A stretch of DNA of 33,629 bases from an uncultured Clostridia bacterium (GTDB lineage Bacteria > Bacillota > Clostridia > TANB77 > CAG-508), in the NCBI GenBank assembly GCA_934154805.1, contig CAKPGM010000017.1:1-33629 (forward strand), written 5' to 3'. The notes beneath the pieces were generated by a model. The model was not told the DNA's origin. It ran no database searches and saw only the letters and a list, made by a program, of their open reading frames with translations. The position numbers and the translations under genes are program-made. Shown here piece after piece: positions 15,729 through 22,929 of the stretch; the stretch's first letter is position 1; every line of letters starts with the position of its first letter.

Positions 15729-17936
15729 TTACACCTCCTCATTATAAGTATTTATTGCTGTATTTTTGAATAGTTTTTTTGCAAATTTCATTGATATTAA
15801 TCTAGAAATTACAATTAATATTAAGTACATTAGTATATATTCTCTTACGCCTAAGAAGTTACTAATCTTAGATATATAATTTAGTCCTATTACATCTGCT
15901 TTTACTAAATATATAAATAGCATTAACACTGCATAAGACAAGGTAGAATTTATAAACAATTCTATATCTAATATTCTCCTTACATTTTTATAAGTAGCCC
16001 CCAACATTCTCAAAGTTGTATAATATACATTTCTTGATTTCAATATTATTTTTATAATTAAGTATGAAATAAAGAACAATACCATAATTAGTACAATTGT
16101 TACTACTACTTTGATAATTTTAATTATCCTTTTGTAAACCTCTCCTTGGTTCATTTTAAAGTCTGTTACTTTTTTAGGATTTAGTCCTAAAGCTTCTAAT
16201 TGTGCTAGTGTTTCGTCTATTTTCTTTATATCTTTTACATATACACTAGACTGATATGATGGCTTGTTATATAGCGAATCATAGTCTTCATTATTAATAA
16301 ATATTGTGTATCTGTTACTATCATAATTTTCAAGTCCTAGTGTTCTTTTAAAGTTGTTTTTTGTATAGGTTTTTGTGATTGTTAAGTTGAGTTCTTCATT
16401 ATAATAAATATTGTTTAAATATATATTTACAGGCAAATCTTTTATCTTATTATTTTTATACTCATATTTCATTTCGTCATCAACAATTGCAGTACCTCTT
16501 TCAACATTCTCGTTTGGTTCAACTGAATACTGAACATATTTATTATTTAACATAACTTTCATATCACTATAATTCTTGTTTATATTACTTCGTAATTTGT
16601 TTAAGACATTTTTAGAAACATAAATCTTGCTATTGTAACTTCCAGCATCATAGGTTTTGATTCCTACTACTGTTAAATCCATAACTTTTTCATTTGTCCA
16701 CGCATTCATTCCTTGTGATTTCAATACTGAAAAAGTTTTGTTTAAAACCTCATTCATTCTATCTGTAACATAATAATGATCACTTCTCATTCCTACAACT
16801 ATTTCGTTTTCGTTCTCTGGCATTCTTCCAAAGTCAACATTACCTCTAAAGTTTTCTATATCTAACATCGTTCCATAAATGCTCATATCATCTCTAGATA
16901 TAGTTGACATTCCATCTATAAACACATCATCTTCCACCAAATAATCTACATTTGATAACTGTTTTATTTGTGCATATTCCTCATTTGTAAAAGGTGTTCT
17001 ATCTTTTTTATTTATTAACACTCTATTTTCAGATAGATCACTAAATACTATACTATATCCTTCATCAGTTATTTCTTCTTCCGACATTTGAAAACTACCA
17101 TATTCTGTAAGAACTGCTGCACTCATAAAAAAGAATACTGCAAACAATAACAAGAATTTTGGCAATATGTTAAATGTATTTCTAATTCCTAGTCTATATT
17201 TATTTACTATACTAATATTGTTATATTGACTTTCTACAATTTCAGGTTCTTTAGGTATTTTCTTTATTTCTGTATTTTGTATTATTCTTCCATCGTGCAT
17301 TTTTATAATTCTTGTTGCTACATTTTCAACTTGTTCTATATTATGTGTTACCACCACTACCAGCTTGTCTTTAGCAACTTTCTTTAGTATCTCAATTACC
17401 TCTTTAGCAGACTCAGAATCTAAGTTACCTGTTGGTTCATCAGCAACAATAATTGGTGTATCTTTTACCATCGCTCTTGCAATGGCAACTCTTTGTTTTT
17501 GACCTCCTGATAATTTTGAAACTTTAGTATTCTTAAACTTTGTTAGTCCTACTTTGTCTATAATATCAAGTATTTTCTTTTTTACTTTATGTTTTTTGTA
17601 TCCATTTAACAATAATACTAACTCAACATTTTGATAAACAGTATAACTATTTATTAGATTAAAACTCTGAAAGATATTTGCTATATATTTTCTTCTATAA
17701 TCTTCAAAATCTTTCTCTGAATAATGGCTAGTTTCTTTACCATCTATGTACATTTCTCCTTCTTCATAGCTATCTAATCCAGATATTACATTTAAAAGAG
17801 TACTTTTACCACTTCCCGATTCTCCTGTTATTGCAACAAACTCTCCAATTTTCAATTCTAAATTTACTTTTGTAAATCCTGATGCTATAATGCCCTTGTT
17901 ATAATAAAACTTCGATACATTTTCTAATTTTAACAT
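15729..17936 (-). CDS. ABC transporter, fused ATPase-FtsX-type permease (first of pair)
   Basis: 735 residues. ATG 17936 has AAAGGGG 7 nt upstream; an ATG at 17942 abuts that site. The ATPase domain (about 1-220) has Walker A GESGSGKST at 38-46, signature LSGGQKQR, Walker B IIVADEPTGNLD, and a VVTHNIE switch. The permease part has a first helix near 260-280 (LLLFAVFFFMSAAVL), a large external domain (about 285-600), and three C-terminal helices around a RMLGATYKNVRRIL cytoplasmic segment. This is the MacB topology, with the ATPase fused at the N-terminus rather than encoded separately as in FtsE/FtsX or BceA/BceB. No two-component system or peptide gene is adjacent to indicate a substrate. 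Confidence 0.88.
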   Translation of the reverse strand: MLKLENVSKFYYNKGIIASGFTKVNLELKIGEFVAITGESGSGKSTLLNVISGLDSYEEGEMYIDGKETSHYSEKDFEDYRRKYIANIFQSFNLINSYTVYQNVELVLLLNGYKKHKVKKKILDIIDKVGLTKFKNTKVSKLSGGQKQRVAIARAMVKDTPIIVADEPTGNLDSESAKEVIEILKKVAKDKLVVVVTHNIEQVENVATRIIKMHDGRIIQNTEIKKIPKEPEIVESQYNNISIVNKYRLGIRNTFNILPKFLLLFAVFFFMSAAVLTEYGSFQMSEEEITDEGYSIVFSDLSENRVLINKKDRTPFTNEEYAQIKQLSNVDYLVEDDVFIDGMSTISRDDMSIYGTMLDIENFRGNVDFGRMPENENEIVVGMRSDHYYVTDRMNEVLNKTFSVLKSQGMNAWTNEKVMDLTVVGIKTYDAGSYNSKIYVSKNVLNKLRSNINKNYSDMKVMLNNKYVQYSVEPNENVERGTAIVDDEMKYEYKNNKIKDLPVNIYLNNIYYNEELNLTITKTYTKNNFKRTLGLENYDSNRYTIFINNEDYDSLYNKPSYQSSVYVKDIKKIDETLAQLEALGLNPKKVTDFKMNQGEVYKRIIKIIKVVVTIVLIMVLFFISYLIIKIILKSRNVYYTTLRMLGATYKNVRRILDIELFINSTLSYAVLMLFIYLVKADVIGLNYISKISNFLGVREYILMYLILIVISRLISMKFAKKLFKNTAINTYNEEV

Positions 17937-17980
17937 CTTCATTCCCCTTTAATTTATTTTTAGCCTTTTGTTCCATTTAC

Positions 17981-18009
17981 ATTATACTAATAGATATCTT
18001 AAAATTCAA
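17981..18009 (-). promoter_or_regulatory. ABC transporter operon promoter
   Basis: On the minus strand, TTGAAT (18004-18009), a 17-base spacer and TATAAT (17981-17986), about 45 bases before the first ABC gene. Confidence 0.6.
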
Positions 18010-18071
18010 GTAATATGAAATTTTTTCATCAATTTTCTTATTTGTATTTTTTCGAATAATTTTTCTAAAAC

Positions 18072-18083
18072 TTAGTATACTAA
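18072..18083 (+). promoter_or_regulatory. possible -10 within a palindrome, upstream of the DUF378 gene
   Basis: TTAGTATACTAA is a perfect 12-bp palindrome containing TATACT on the plus strand, about 70 bases before the DUF378 start. No good -35 is seen at normal distance, so this may be a -10 for an alternative sigma factor or an operator. Confidence 0.3.
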
Positions 18084-18150
18084 AAATATAATTAGCTTTT
18101 GAAAGATAACACTCTAGTCTAATTAATTTTTCAAAGGAAGGAGACTAATT

Positions 18151-18345
18151 ATGAAGGTATTATATTATATAGCTCTTACTCTTGTAATTATTGGTGCTCT
18201 AAATTGGCTATTAATAGGATTATTTAGCTTTGATTTAGTAGCTGCATTATTCGGAGCTATGAGCGTATTTACTAGAATTATATATGCTTTAGTTGGTGTA
18301 TCTGGCTTAATTTGTATCGGATTATATTCAAAAATAAATGATTAA
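18151..18345 (+). CDS. DUF378 (YuzA-like) two-helix membrane protein
   Basis: 64 residues with AAGGAGA upstream of the ATG. Two transmembrane helices (about 4-26 and 39-58) and the family sequence ALNWLLIGLFSFDLVAALFG with a following RIIYALVGVSG. Members are small membrane proteins of unknown function, common in Firmicutes. Monocistronic, ending at a strong terminator. Confidence 0.9.
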   Translation: MKVLYYIALTLVIIGALNWLLIGLFSFDLVAALFGAMSVFTRIIYALVGVSGLICIGLYSKIND

Positions 18346-18350
18346 TATAA

Positions 18351-18396
18351 AAACTCTAATTATTAGTTTTAAATTTAATAATTAGAGTTTTTTATT
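18351..18396. terminator. bidirectional terminator between DUF378 and smsB
   Basis: AAACTCTAATTATTA (18351-18365) pairs perfectly with TAATAATTAGAGTTT (18376-18390). T runs are present on both strands. Confidence 0.88.
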
Positions 18397-19329
18397 TTAT
18401 CTTAAAAATCCATTTATTATTTGTTCTTCTGCTTCTTTTTCTGATAGTCCTAAAGTCATAAGTTTTGTTAATTGCTCTCCTGCTATTTTTCCAATTGCTG
18501 CTTCGTGAATCAAGTTTGCTTCTACATTATTAGCTGTAATCTCTGGAGTTGCTTTAACTTTTGCATTATCTTTTATAATTGCATCACATTCACTGTGTGC
18601 AAAACATTTAGAATTTCCATATATTTTAGATGTAAAGTGTTGATATGAATCTTCGGTAGCCACTGATCTTGATGTTACGTGTGTACTTGCATTATCTCCA
18701 TTTAGCTGAACATCAAAACAAGTTTCTGCTTTTTGCATTCCAGCTGTCATTATTTTCTCTGTTACAACAAAATTTGTATTATCCTCTAGCACACCTTTTG
18801 TTTCTCTTATTGCTGAGTCTACTCCTTTTATTTGTACAGATTCCATTTCCATACTGCTTCCCGATTTTAAATACACCTCTGTAACTGGGTTTAGTATTCT
18901 TTTCCCATCTCCAGAGCCTTCTCCATAATGTTTTTCAATGTACTTTACTTTCGCACCCTCTTCTAAGAAAAATCTGTGTATTCCATCATGTTGACTATTT
19001 TTATGGTGACCATTATGGATTCCACAACCTGCAACTATTATTACATTTGCATCTTTTCCTATAAAGAAATCATTATATACTACATCTTTTAATCCACTTT
19101 CTGTTAATATTACTGGTATGTGAACAAACTCAAATTTTGTATTTGGTTTTACTATTATATCTATTCCAGGCTTGTCTGTTTTTGTAACTATATTAATATT
19201 ATCTGTTACTTTTCTTTGTATTCCTTTTCCATTTTTTCTTATATTATATGCGCCTTTAAACTCACCATCATAATCAGATATTTCGCCTAACAGTTCTTTG
19301 TCTACTTCTTCTAATCTATTTTCTTCCAT
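18397..19329 (-). CDS. smsB: SufB/SufD-like scaffold of a minimal SUF-like (SMS) Fe-S assembly system
   Basis: 310 residues, well below SufB (about 465-495) and SufD (about 420). It carries the SufBD beta-helix core and its ending: STHVTSRSVATEDSYQHF, AHSECDAIIKDNAKVKATPE with a candidate catalytic Cys, and EAAIGKIAGEQLTKLMTLGL. The N-terminal half contains an unusual His-rich loop, GIHNGHHKNSQHDGIH (near 104-119). One scaffold gene plus one ATPase gene, with no sufD, sufS or sufU, matches the SmsCB systems of anaerobes and archaea. A homomeric B2C2 scaffold complex is inferred. It lies 12 bases downstream of smsC. Confidence 0.88.
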   Translation of the reverse strand: MEENRLEEVDKELLGEISDYDGEFKGAYNIRKNGKGIQRKVTDNINIVTKTDKPGIDIIVKPNTKFEFVHIPVILTESGLKDVVYNDFFIGKDANVIIVAGCGIHNGHHKNSQHDGIHRFFLEEGAKVKYIEKHYGEGSGDGKRILNPVTEVYLKSGSSMEMESVQIKGVDSAIRETKGVLEDNTNFVVTEKIMTAGMQKAETCFDVQLNGDNASTHVTSRSVATEDSYQHFTSKIYGNSKCFAHSECDAIIKDNAKVKATPEITANNVEANLIHEAAIGKIAGEQLTKLMTLGLSEKEAEEQIINGFLR

Positions 19330-19341
19330 TTTTACTCCTTC

Positions 19342-20052
19342 CTAGCATTTTTTACCTTTGCAACATTCTTTGCTCAATATTTCGCCATTTAATATTTCTT
19401 CACTAGTTCCAACTTTTTCTATCTTTCCAGATTTCATTAATATAATTTCATCAGCTATTTTTAATATTCTTTCTTGATGTGAAATTATAATTGTTGATCC
19501 CTTTATTTCTCTACTTAATTCTTCAAATATTTCTATTAGATTGTTAAAGCTCCACAAGTCTATTCCTGCTTCTGGTTCATCAAATATTGTAAGTTTTGCT
19601 TCTCTTAATACGACTGTTGCTATTTCTATTCTTTTTAGCTCTCCACCAGATAAAGATCCATTTACTTCTCTGTCTACATATTCTTTAGCACATAAACCTA
19701 CTTTTGACAATATTCCGCACGCTTCTGCTCTACTTATACGTTTTTTAGCAGCTATCTTTAATAAATCATATACAGTTATCCCCTTAAACTTAACAGGCTG
19801 TTGAAAAGCAAAGCTCATTCCTAGTTTTGCTCTTTCATTTATTGGCATATTTGTTATATCTTGTCCATTAAATAAAATTGTTCCTGAATCCGGCTTTTCT
19901 ATTCCCATTATAATCTTGGCAAGTGTTGATTTTCCCGAACCATTTGGTCCTGTTATTGCAATAAATTTTTCTGATTCTATTTGTAAATTTATATTATTTA
20001 ATATTTTTTTATTATCTCGTGTAAAACATATATCTTTTAGTTCTAATAACAT
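19342..20052 (-). CDS. smsC: SufC-like ATPase of the SMS Fe-S assembly system
   Basis: 236 residues. ABC-type soluble ATPase that drives conformational change in the SufB-like scaffold. Walker A GPNGSGKST lies at about 35-43, and the Q-loop region reads SFAFQQPVKFKGI. The signature LSGGELKRIEIA and Walker B LTIFDEPEAGID match SufC; the SGGE and D-E-P-x-A-G-I-D forms separate it from transporter ATPases. The C-terminus ends CCKGKKC (Cys 230, 231, 236), a small thiol cluster not usual for SufC that could bind metal or a cluster. Between the DtxR-like regulator (15 bases upstream) and smsB. Confidence 0.92.
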   Translation of the reverse strand: MLLELKDICFTRDNKKILNNINLQIESEKFIAITGPNGSGKSTLAKIIMGIEKPDSGTILFNGQDITNMPINERAKLGMSFAFQQPVKFKGITVYDLLKIAAKKRISRAEACGILSKVGLCAKEYVDREVNGSLSGGELKRIEIATVVLREAKLTIFDEPEAGIDLWSFNNLIEIFEELSREIKGSTIIISHQERILKIADEIILMKSGKIEKVGTSEEILNGEILSKECCKGKKC

Positions 20053-20067
20053 TTTTATCCTCCATTA

Positions 20068-20520
20068 TTATTGTTTACAATTTTTATTTTTTAATGTAAT
20101 TTTTGCACATTTTTTGCATCTCTCACTACTAAAATCGTGATTGCAATTTAAATTAAATGTTTTGCTAATATACTTATCAAGTTTTTGTATCGTTTCTTTT
20201 GATATTGCATATTTTATTGCTGTTACTTCTTGTTCTGCAAGTTTATCTTCGACTCCTAAAACTTCTGAAAAAAACACCTTTAATACACCTTGTTTTTTTA
20301 GTATTTCTTTTGCTAAGTTTTTTCCTTGCTCTGTTAGTGTAATATCTCCATAAGTTTCATAGTTTATAAGTTTTAAATCCTTTAAATTATTCACTGCTTT
20401 ATTTACACTTGGTTTTGTTATTTTTAGCTTTTCTGCAATATCTGTCACTCTTGCTTTTCCGCTATTTTCTAATATGTATATAGTTTTTAAATATTCTTCT
20501 TGTGAATTTGTTAATTCCAT
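20068..20520 (-). CDS. DtxR/MntR-like winged-helix regulator with C-terminal cysteine cluster
   Basis: 150 residues. The N-terminal winged helix (1-72) is clearly DtxR-like: SQEEYLKTIYIL, then VTDIAEKLKITKPSVNKAV, then LTEQGKNLA. In the dimerisation/metal region the family residues appear replaced: the usual H of R-R-H-R is Q77, and the usual E-H of I-E-H is K103-Y104. After it comes a tail with C126-x-H128-x6-C135-x2-C138-x9-C148. I infer a switch from Fe/Mn sensing to binding an Fe-S cluster, Zn or a thiol signal. It heads the smsC-smsB operon and has an inverted repeat on its own promoter, so autoregulated control of Fe-S assembly is likely. IscR is the functional analogue, from another family. 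Confidence 0.85.
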   Translation of the reverse strand: MELTNSQEEYLKTIYILENSGKARVTDIAEKLKITKPSVNKAVNNLKDLKLINYETYGDITLTEQGKNLAKEILKKQGVLKVFFSEVLGVEDKLAEQEVTAIKYAISKETIQKLDKYISKTFNLNCNHDFSSERCKKCAKITLKNKNCKQ

Positions 20521-20531
20521 ATAATTCTCCT

Positions 20532-20549
20532 TGTTAGACTACGCTAACA
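20532..20549 (-). promoter_or_regulatory. candidate operator of the DtxR-like regulator
   Basis: TGTTAG-N6-CTAACA, a 6+6 inverted repeat just downstream of the -10 of the regulator-smsC-smsB promoter. The TTAG/CTAA half sites are typical of DtxR/MntR-family boxes. Binding here would block transcription start, consistent with autorepression. Confidence 0.55.
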
Positions 20550-20578
20550 TTTTAACATAAAAAATGTATCCTTGTCAA
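20549..20578 (-). promoter_or_regulatory. promoter of the regulator-smsC-smsB operon
   Basis: On the minus strand, consensus TTGACA (20573-20578), an 18-base spacer and TAAAAT (20549-20554). The -35 lies inside the terminator hairpin of the upstream gene. Confidence 0.65.
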
Positions 20579-20597
20579 CTATTTTACAAGGATACAT
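20558..20597 (-). terminator. terminator of the DGR-type target gene
   Basis: ATGTATCCTTGT (on plus 20564-20575) and ACAAGGATACAT (20586-20597) form a 12-bp stem, followed on the minus strand by six T. It overlaps the promoter of the next operon. Confidence 0.85.
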
Positions 20598-20606
20598 TTC
20601 ATTATT

Positions 20607-20784
20607 CTTCACACTGGTGCTCACGCTCTAGAGTCCAGTATTACTTTATTATTAAAGTGGGACGAGAACCGTAGGTGTTGCTGGTGGCGTTGTCCGGAAA
20701 GCTGTTGCTGCGGACTGAAGCTGGATAGCTAGAGCCTTTGTAGAGGCAGTTACCACCCCCCTTAGCTCGACTGCCGGTGTCGTT
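20607..20784 (-). repeat. DGR-type variable region 1 with 3' anchor
   Basis: 20671-20784 is the hypervariable coding stretch. By hand count it is roughly half G+C, in DNA otherwise near a quarter to a third, and most codons end in C or T (AAC, GAC, AGC, TAC, GCC), as expected where AAY template codons are adenine-mutagenised. It lies between a conserved 5' side (GAGGCG) and a 64-nt 3' block (20607-20670). That block matches 33205-33268 with 5 differences and includes the stop codon plus the hairpin beyond it. Conservation ends abruptly after this block. Confidence 0.6.
20612..20640 (-). other. post-stop hairpin of target 1 (DGR target-hairpin candidate)
   Basis: 29 nt directly after the stop codon. 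ACTGG pairs with CCAGT and inner CTC with GAG, around a TAGAGCGT loop. The same element follows the variable region of the second copy (33210-33238), where substitutions change some pairs but leave a longer stem (CACTG/CAGTG, ACTCT/AGAGT). In studied DGRs a short hairpin just beyond the variable repeat is needed for retrohoming. Confidence 0.55.
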
Positions 20785-21946
20785 CGCCTCTTGGGTCCAC
20801 TCATAACAATTTCCAGCTAGGTCGTAGATATTATTTGCCATTGTAAATGTTGTTTTTCCTGTATTTAACACTGCACTTGTTCCACTTGCTTTTATCTCAG
20901 TTGTTCCATCATCTGCTTTTACTGACGTATTATAATAATTTCCCCATGAGCTTGAATCTGTTATGCTTTTTTTATCTCCTTTATTTGCTATAAAGTTACA
21001 TGCTACATCCCATTGGCATCCCCATATCATTCTTGTTTCTACTTTATTACTTGCTTTTAGCTTTTTACATTTTATATATAAATTATACCAATTTGTGTCT
21101 GTCAATGTTTCTTTATCTTTTTGTACTCCCACACTTGATAGTTCATATCTTCCTATATAAAATCCTCCATATTTTTCAATACTTGCTATCATTTCATTAT
21201 AATCAGCAACAAACGCTTCTGCCATCTTTTCCTTACTTTCAAATCCTAATATTGTATTATAATACTCTGCTTTTGCATCATAGTTTGCACCATCACTTCC
21301 AACTACTAGGTCTGGTTCACGGTAGCTATCAGAAGTTAATGTTCCCGGTGTAGTTCTTGTTATTCCACTTATTATTCCTGATTTTGAATATAATTTTGTT
21401 TTTACTGCTGTTTCTCCTGTCGTTCCACATAGTGTTTTTTCGTCACTTGATTCTTCATACATTGTTGCAAGTGTTTCCTTGTCTACTGGTATCCACACCC
21501 ATTCATTATTATTATCATCTCTTATTACAAGTCCATGGTCTACTGCGTTTTGGGTTGGGGTAGTACTTCCATCTCCCCAATTTGATGTAGTTGTATTTAT
21601 TGGTGTATATCCTTCTGGTATTGTTGGATTATTTGAATTTCCTTCTTCTCCATTTATTGTTCCATTGGATGTTGCTTTTTCATTTACTCCTACTTTTATT
21701 GGTTTTGATGTTCCTCCATTTCCACCTACTTGATTATCTATCCAGTCTGATACTCCACTCATTTGTGCTTGCTCATTATCCTTAGCTTCTCCATACTTAT
21801 TTCTTGCATCTTTACTTCTTTTGATTATTCCGTTGTTGTCTACTATTAGGCTTATACTTACTCCCGCTAGTATTAAAAGTACCACTATTGTTACAACCAG
21901 AGCTATTAATGTTATTCCGCCTTTTATTCTTTAACATCTTGTTCAT
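20641..21946 (-). pseudogene. prepilin-like surface protein with C-lectin/FGE-type variable domain (DGR target 1; N-terminal frameshift)
   Basis: The long open frame (20641-21885, 414 residues) starts inside a hydrophobic helix. Upstream, AAGGAGG (21957-21963) and ATG 21946 open MNKMLKNK in a different frame. Removing one A from the AAAA run near 21923-21926 joins them into KGGITLIALVVTIVVLLILA, the class III (type IV prepilin) signal common in Clostridia pseudopilins. The middle (about 100-330) is a secreted Thr/Ser/Asn-rich region with WVWIPVDKET and GGFYIGRYEL, typical of formylglycine-generating-enzyme/sulfatase-modifying folds. The C-terminus from NNIYDLAGNCYEWTQEA to YGSRPTLIIK is the CLec/FGE ligand domain, whose last 45 or so residues are variable. 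Own promoter and terminator. Whether the frameshift is real, a slippage switch or a sequencing error is undecided. Confidence 0.7.
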
Positions 21947-22110
21947 TCTTATTTTTCCTCCTTCTTTTGTTATTTTATTATTCTTTTTTATGTTTTTTAT
22001 TTATATTGTCTTTGTTTTTTTCAATAAATATCTACATTTTTTATAGATTTTTACTTTTTTTTACTTTGGTTTTAAATTCTATATTTTATATAGATATTTA
22101 CCTTATGCTT
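21947..22110 (-). other. long AT-rich leader of the prepilin-like gene
   Basis: About 155 nt between the predicted start of transcription and the ATG at 21946, almost without G or C. The only structure I see is a long-range pairing of AAATATCTA with TAGATATTT near both ends of its first half. No riboswitch or ORF is recognised. Confidence 0.4.
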
Positions 22111-22139
22111 ATACTATCACAACATATATTTTTTTACAA
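22111..22139 (-). promoter_or_regulatory. promoter of the prepilin-like DGR target
   Basis: On the minus strand, TTGTAA (22134-22139), a 17-base spacer ending TGTGA, and TAGTAT (22111-22116). Confidence 0.5.
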
Positions 22140-22210
22140 GTACTTTTTTTAACTGATAGCATAAATTTCTAAAAGTTTATACTAGCCAAGAGCATTCACT
22201 AAACTTATTA

Positions 22211-22248
22211 AAAGACTATTGGTAGTAACTTTTCTATCAATAGTCTTT
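22211..22248 (-). terminator. spoVT terminator
   Basis: AAAGACTATTG (22211-22221) pairs with CAATAGTCTTT (22238-22248), with further GGTAG/CTAT contacts inside. It follows the spoVT stop codon on the minus strand, with TTTTAATAAG after it. Confidence 0.7.
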
Positions 22249-22252
22249 ATTT

Positions 22253-22807
22253 TTATATTTCCATTTGTTTTCCTAAGAAATTAGCAGCTGATTGTGCTAC
22301 TTTTTGTTCTACTTCTGACATCTTTGTTTTATCATCCTTTGATAACAATATTACACTTCCTATTGTATTGCCATCTGATATTATCGGATATATTACTTGC
22401 GAATTATATATTCTCTCTTTATTTTCATTTTGTGTAATTGGCACTGATAAATCATTATTTTCTTTGCTTATATACTGTTCTTTGTCTTCCATTATCTTTT
22501 CTAACTCATTACTTACTTCTTTTTCAAGCCATTCTTTTTTAGACGCTCCTGATACTGCAATAACTGTATCTTTATCTGTTATACAAGCTATATGACCTGT
22601 TGTCTTATTTAATGTTTCAGCATATTCTGTTGCAAATTCTGAAAGTTCACCTATTGGAGAATATTTCTTTAATATAACTTCTCCCTCTTTATCTGTAAAT
22701 ATTTCTAACGGATCTCCCTCTTTTATTCTTAATGTTCTTCTTATCTCTTTTGGAATAACAACCCTACCCAAGTCATCTATTCTTCTCACGACACCTGTTG
22801 CTTTCAT
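22253..22807 (-). CDS. spoVT: stage V sporulation protein T (AbrB-family regulator)
   Basis: 184 residues from ATG 22807, with GGAGGAAGAGG just upstream; ATG or GTG codons before it lie within that site. SpoVT is a forespore transcription regulator that adjusts sigma-G-dependent genes during spore maturation. The N-terminal swapped-hairpin AbrB domain (1-50) reads MKATGVVRRIDDLGRVVIPKE and RIKEGDPLEIFTD. The C-terminal GAF domain (about 55-182) ends DKTKMSEVEQKVAQSAANFL. Length equals the B. subtilis protein class (about 178). Its presence is the best evidence that the organism forms spores. Confidence 0.95.
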   Translation of the reverse strand: MKATGVVRRIDDLGRVVIPKEIRRTLRIKEGDPLEIFTDKEGEVILKKYSPIGELSEFATEYAETLNKTTGHIACITDKDTVIAVSGASKKEWLEKEVSNELEKIMEDKEQYISKENNDLSVPITQNENKERIYNSQVIYPIISDGNTIGSVILLSKDDKTKMSEVEQKVAQSAANFLGKQMEI

Positions 22808-22849
22808 CCTCTTCCTCCTCATTTTAATAAAATTTTGTTTTATATTTTT

Positions 22850-22879
22850 TATTATTACAAATAAGGAAAAAATTATTCA
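22850..22879 (-). promoter_or_regulatory. possible forespore (sigma-G/F-like) promoter of spoVT
   Basis: On the minus strand, TGAATA (22874-22879), a 17-base spacer and AATAATA (22850-22856). This partly fits sigma-G elements (gyATr and cAtnnTA) and no sigma-A promoter is evident. Weak call from pattern only. Confidence 0.25.
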
Positions 22880-22890
22880 TTTTTATAAAA

Positions 22891-22916
22891 TTTTAAAGAG
22901 CCACATATGGCTCTTT
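22891..22916 (-). terminator. terminator of comFC-KAP operon
   Basis: AAAGAGCCA (22895-22903) pairs with TGGCTCTTT (22908-22916), followed on the minus strand by AAAATTTTAT, a weak T tract. Confidence 0.65.
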
Positions 22917-22929
22917 ATTGTATATTGTT

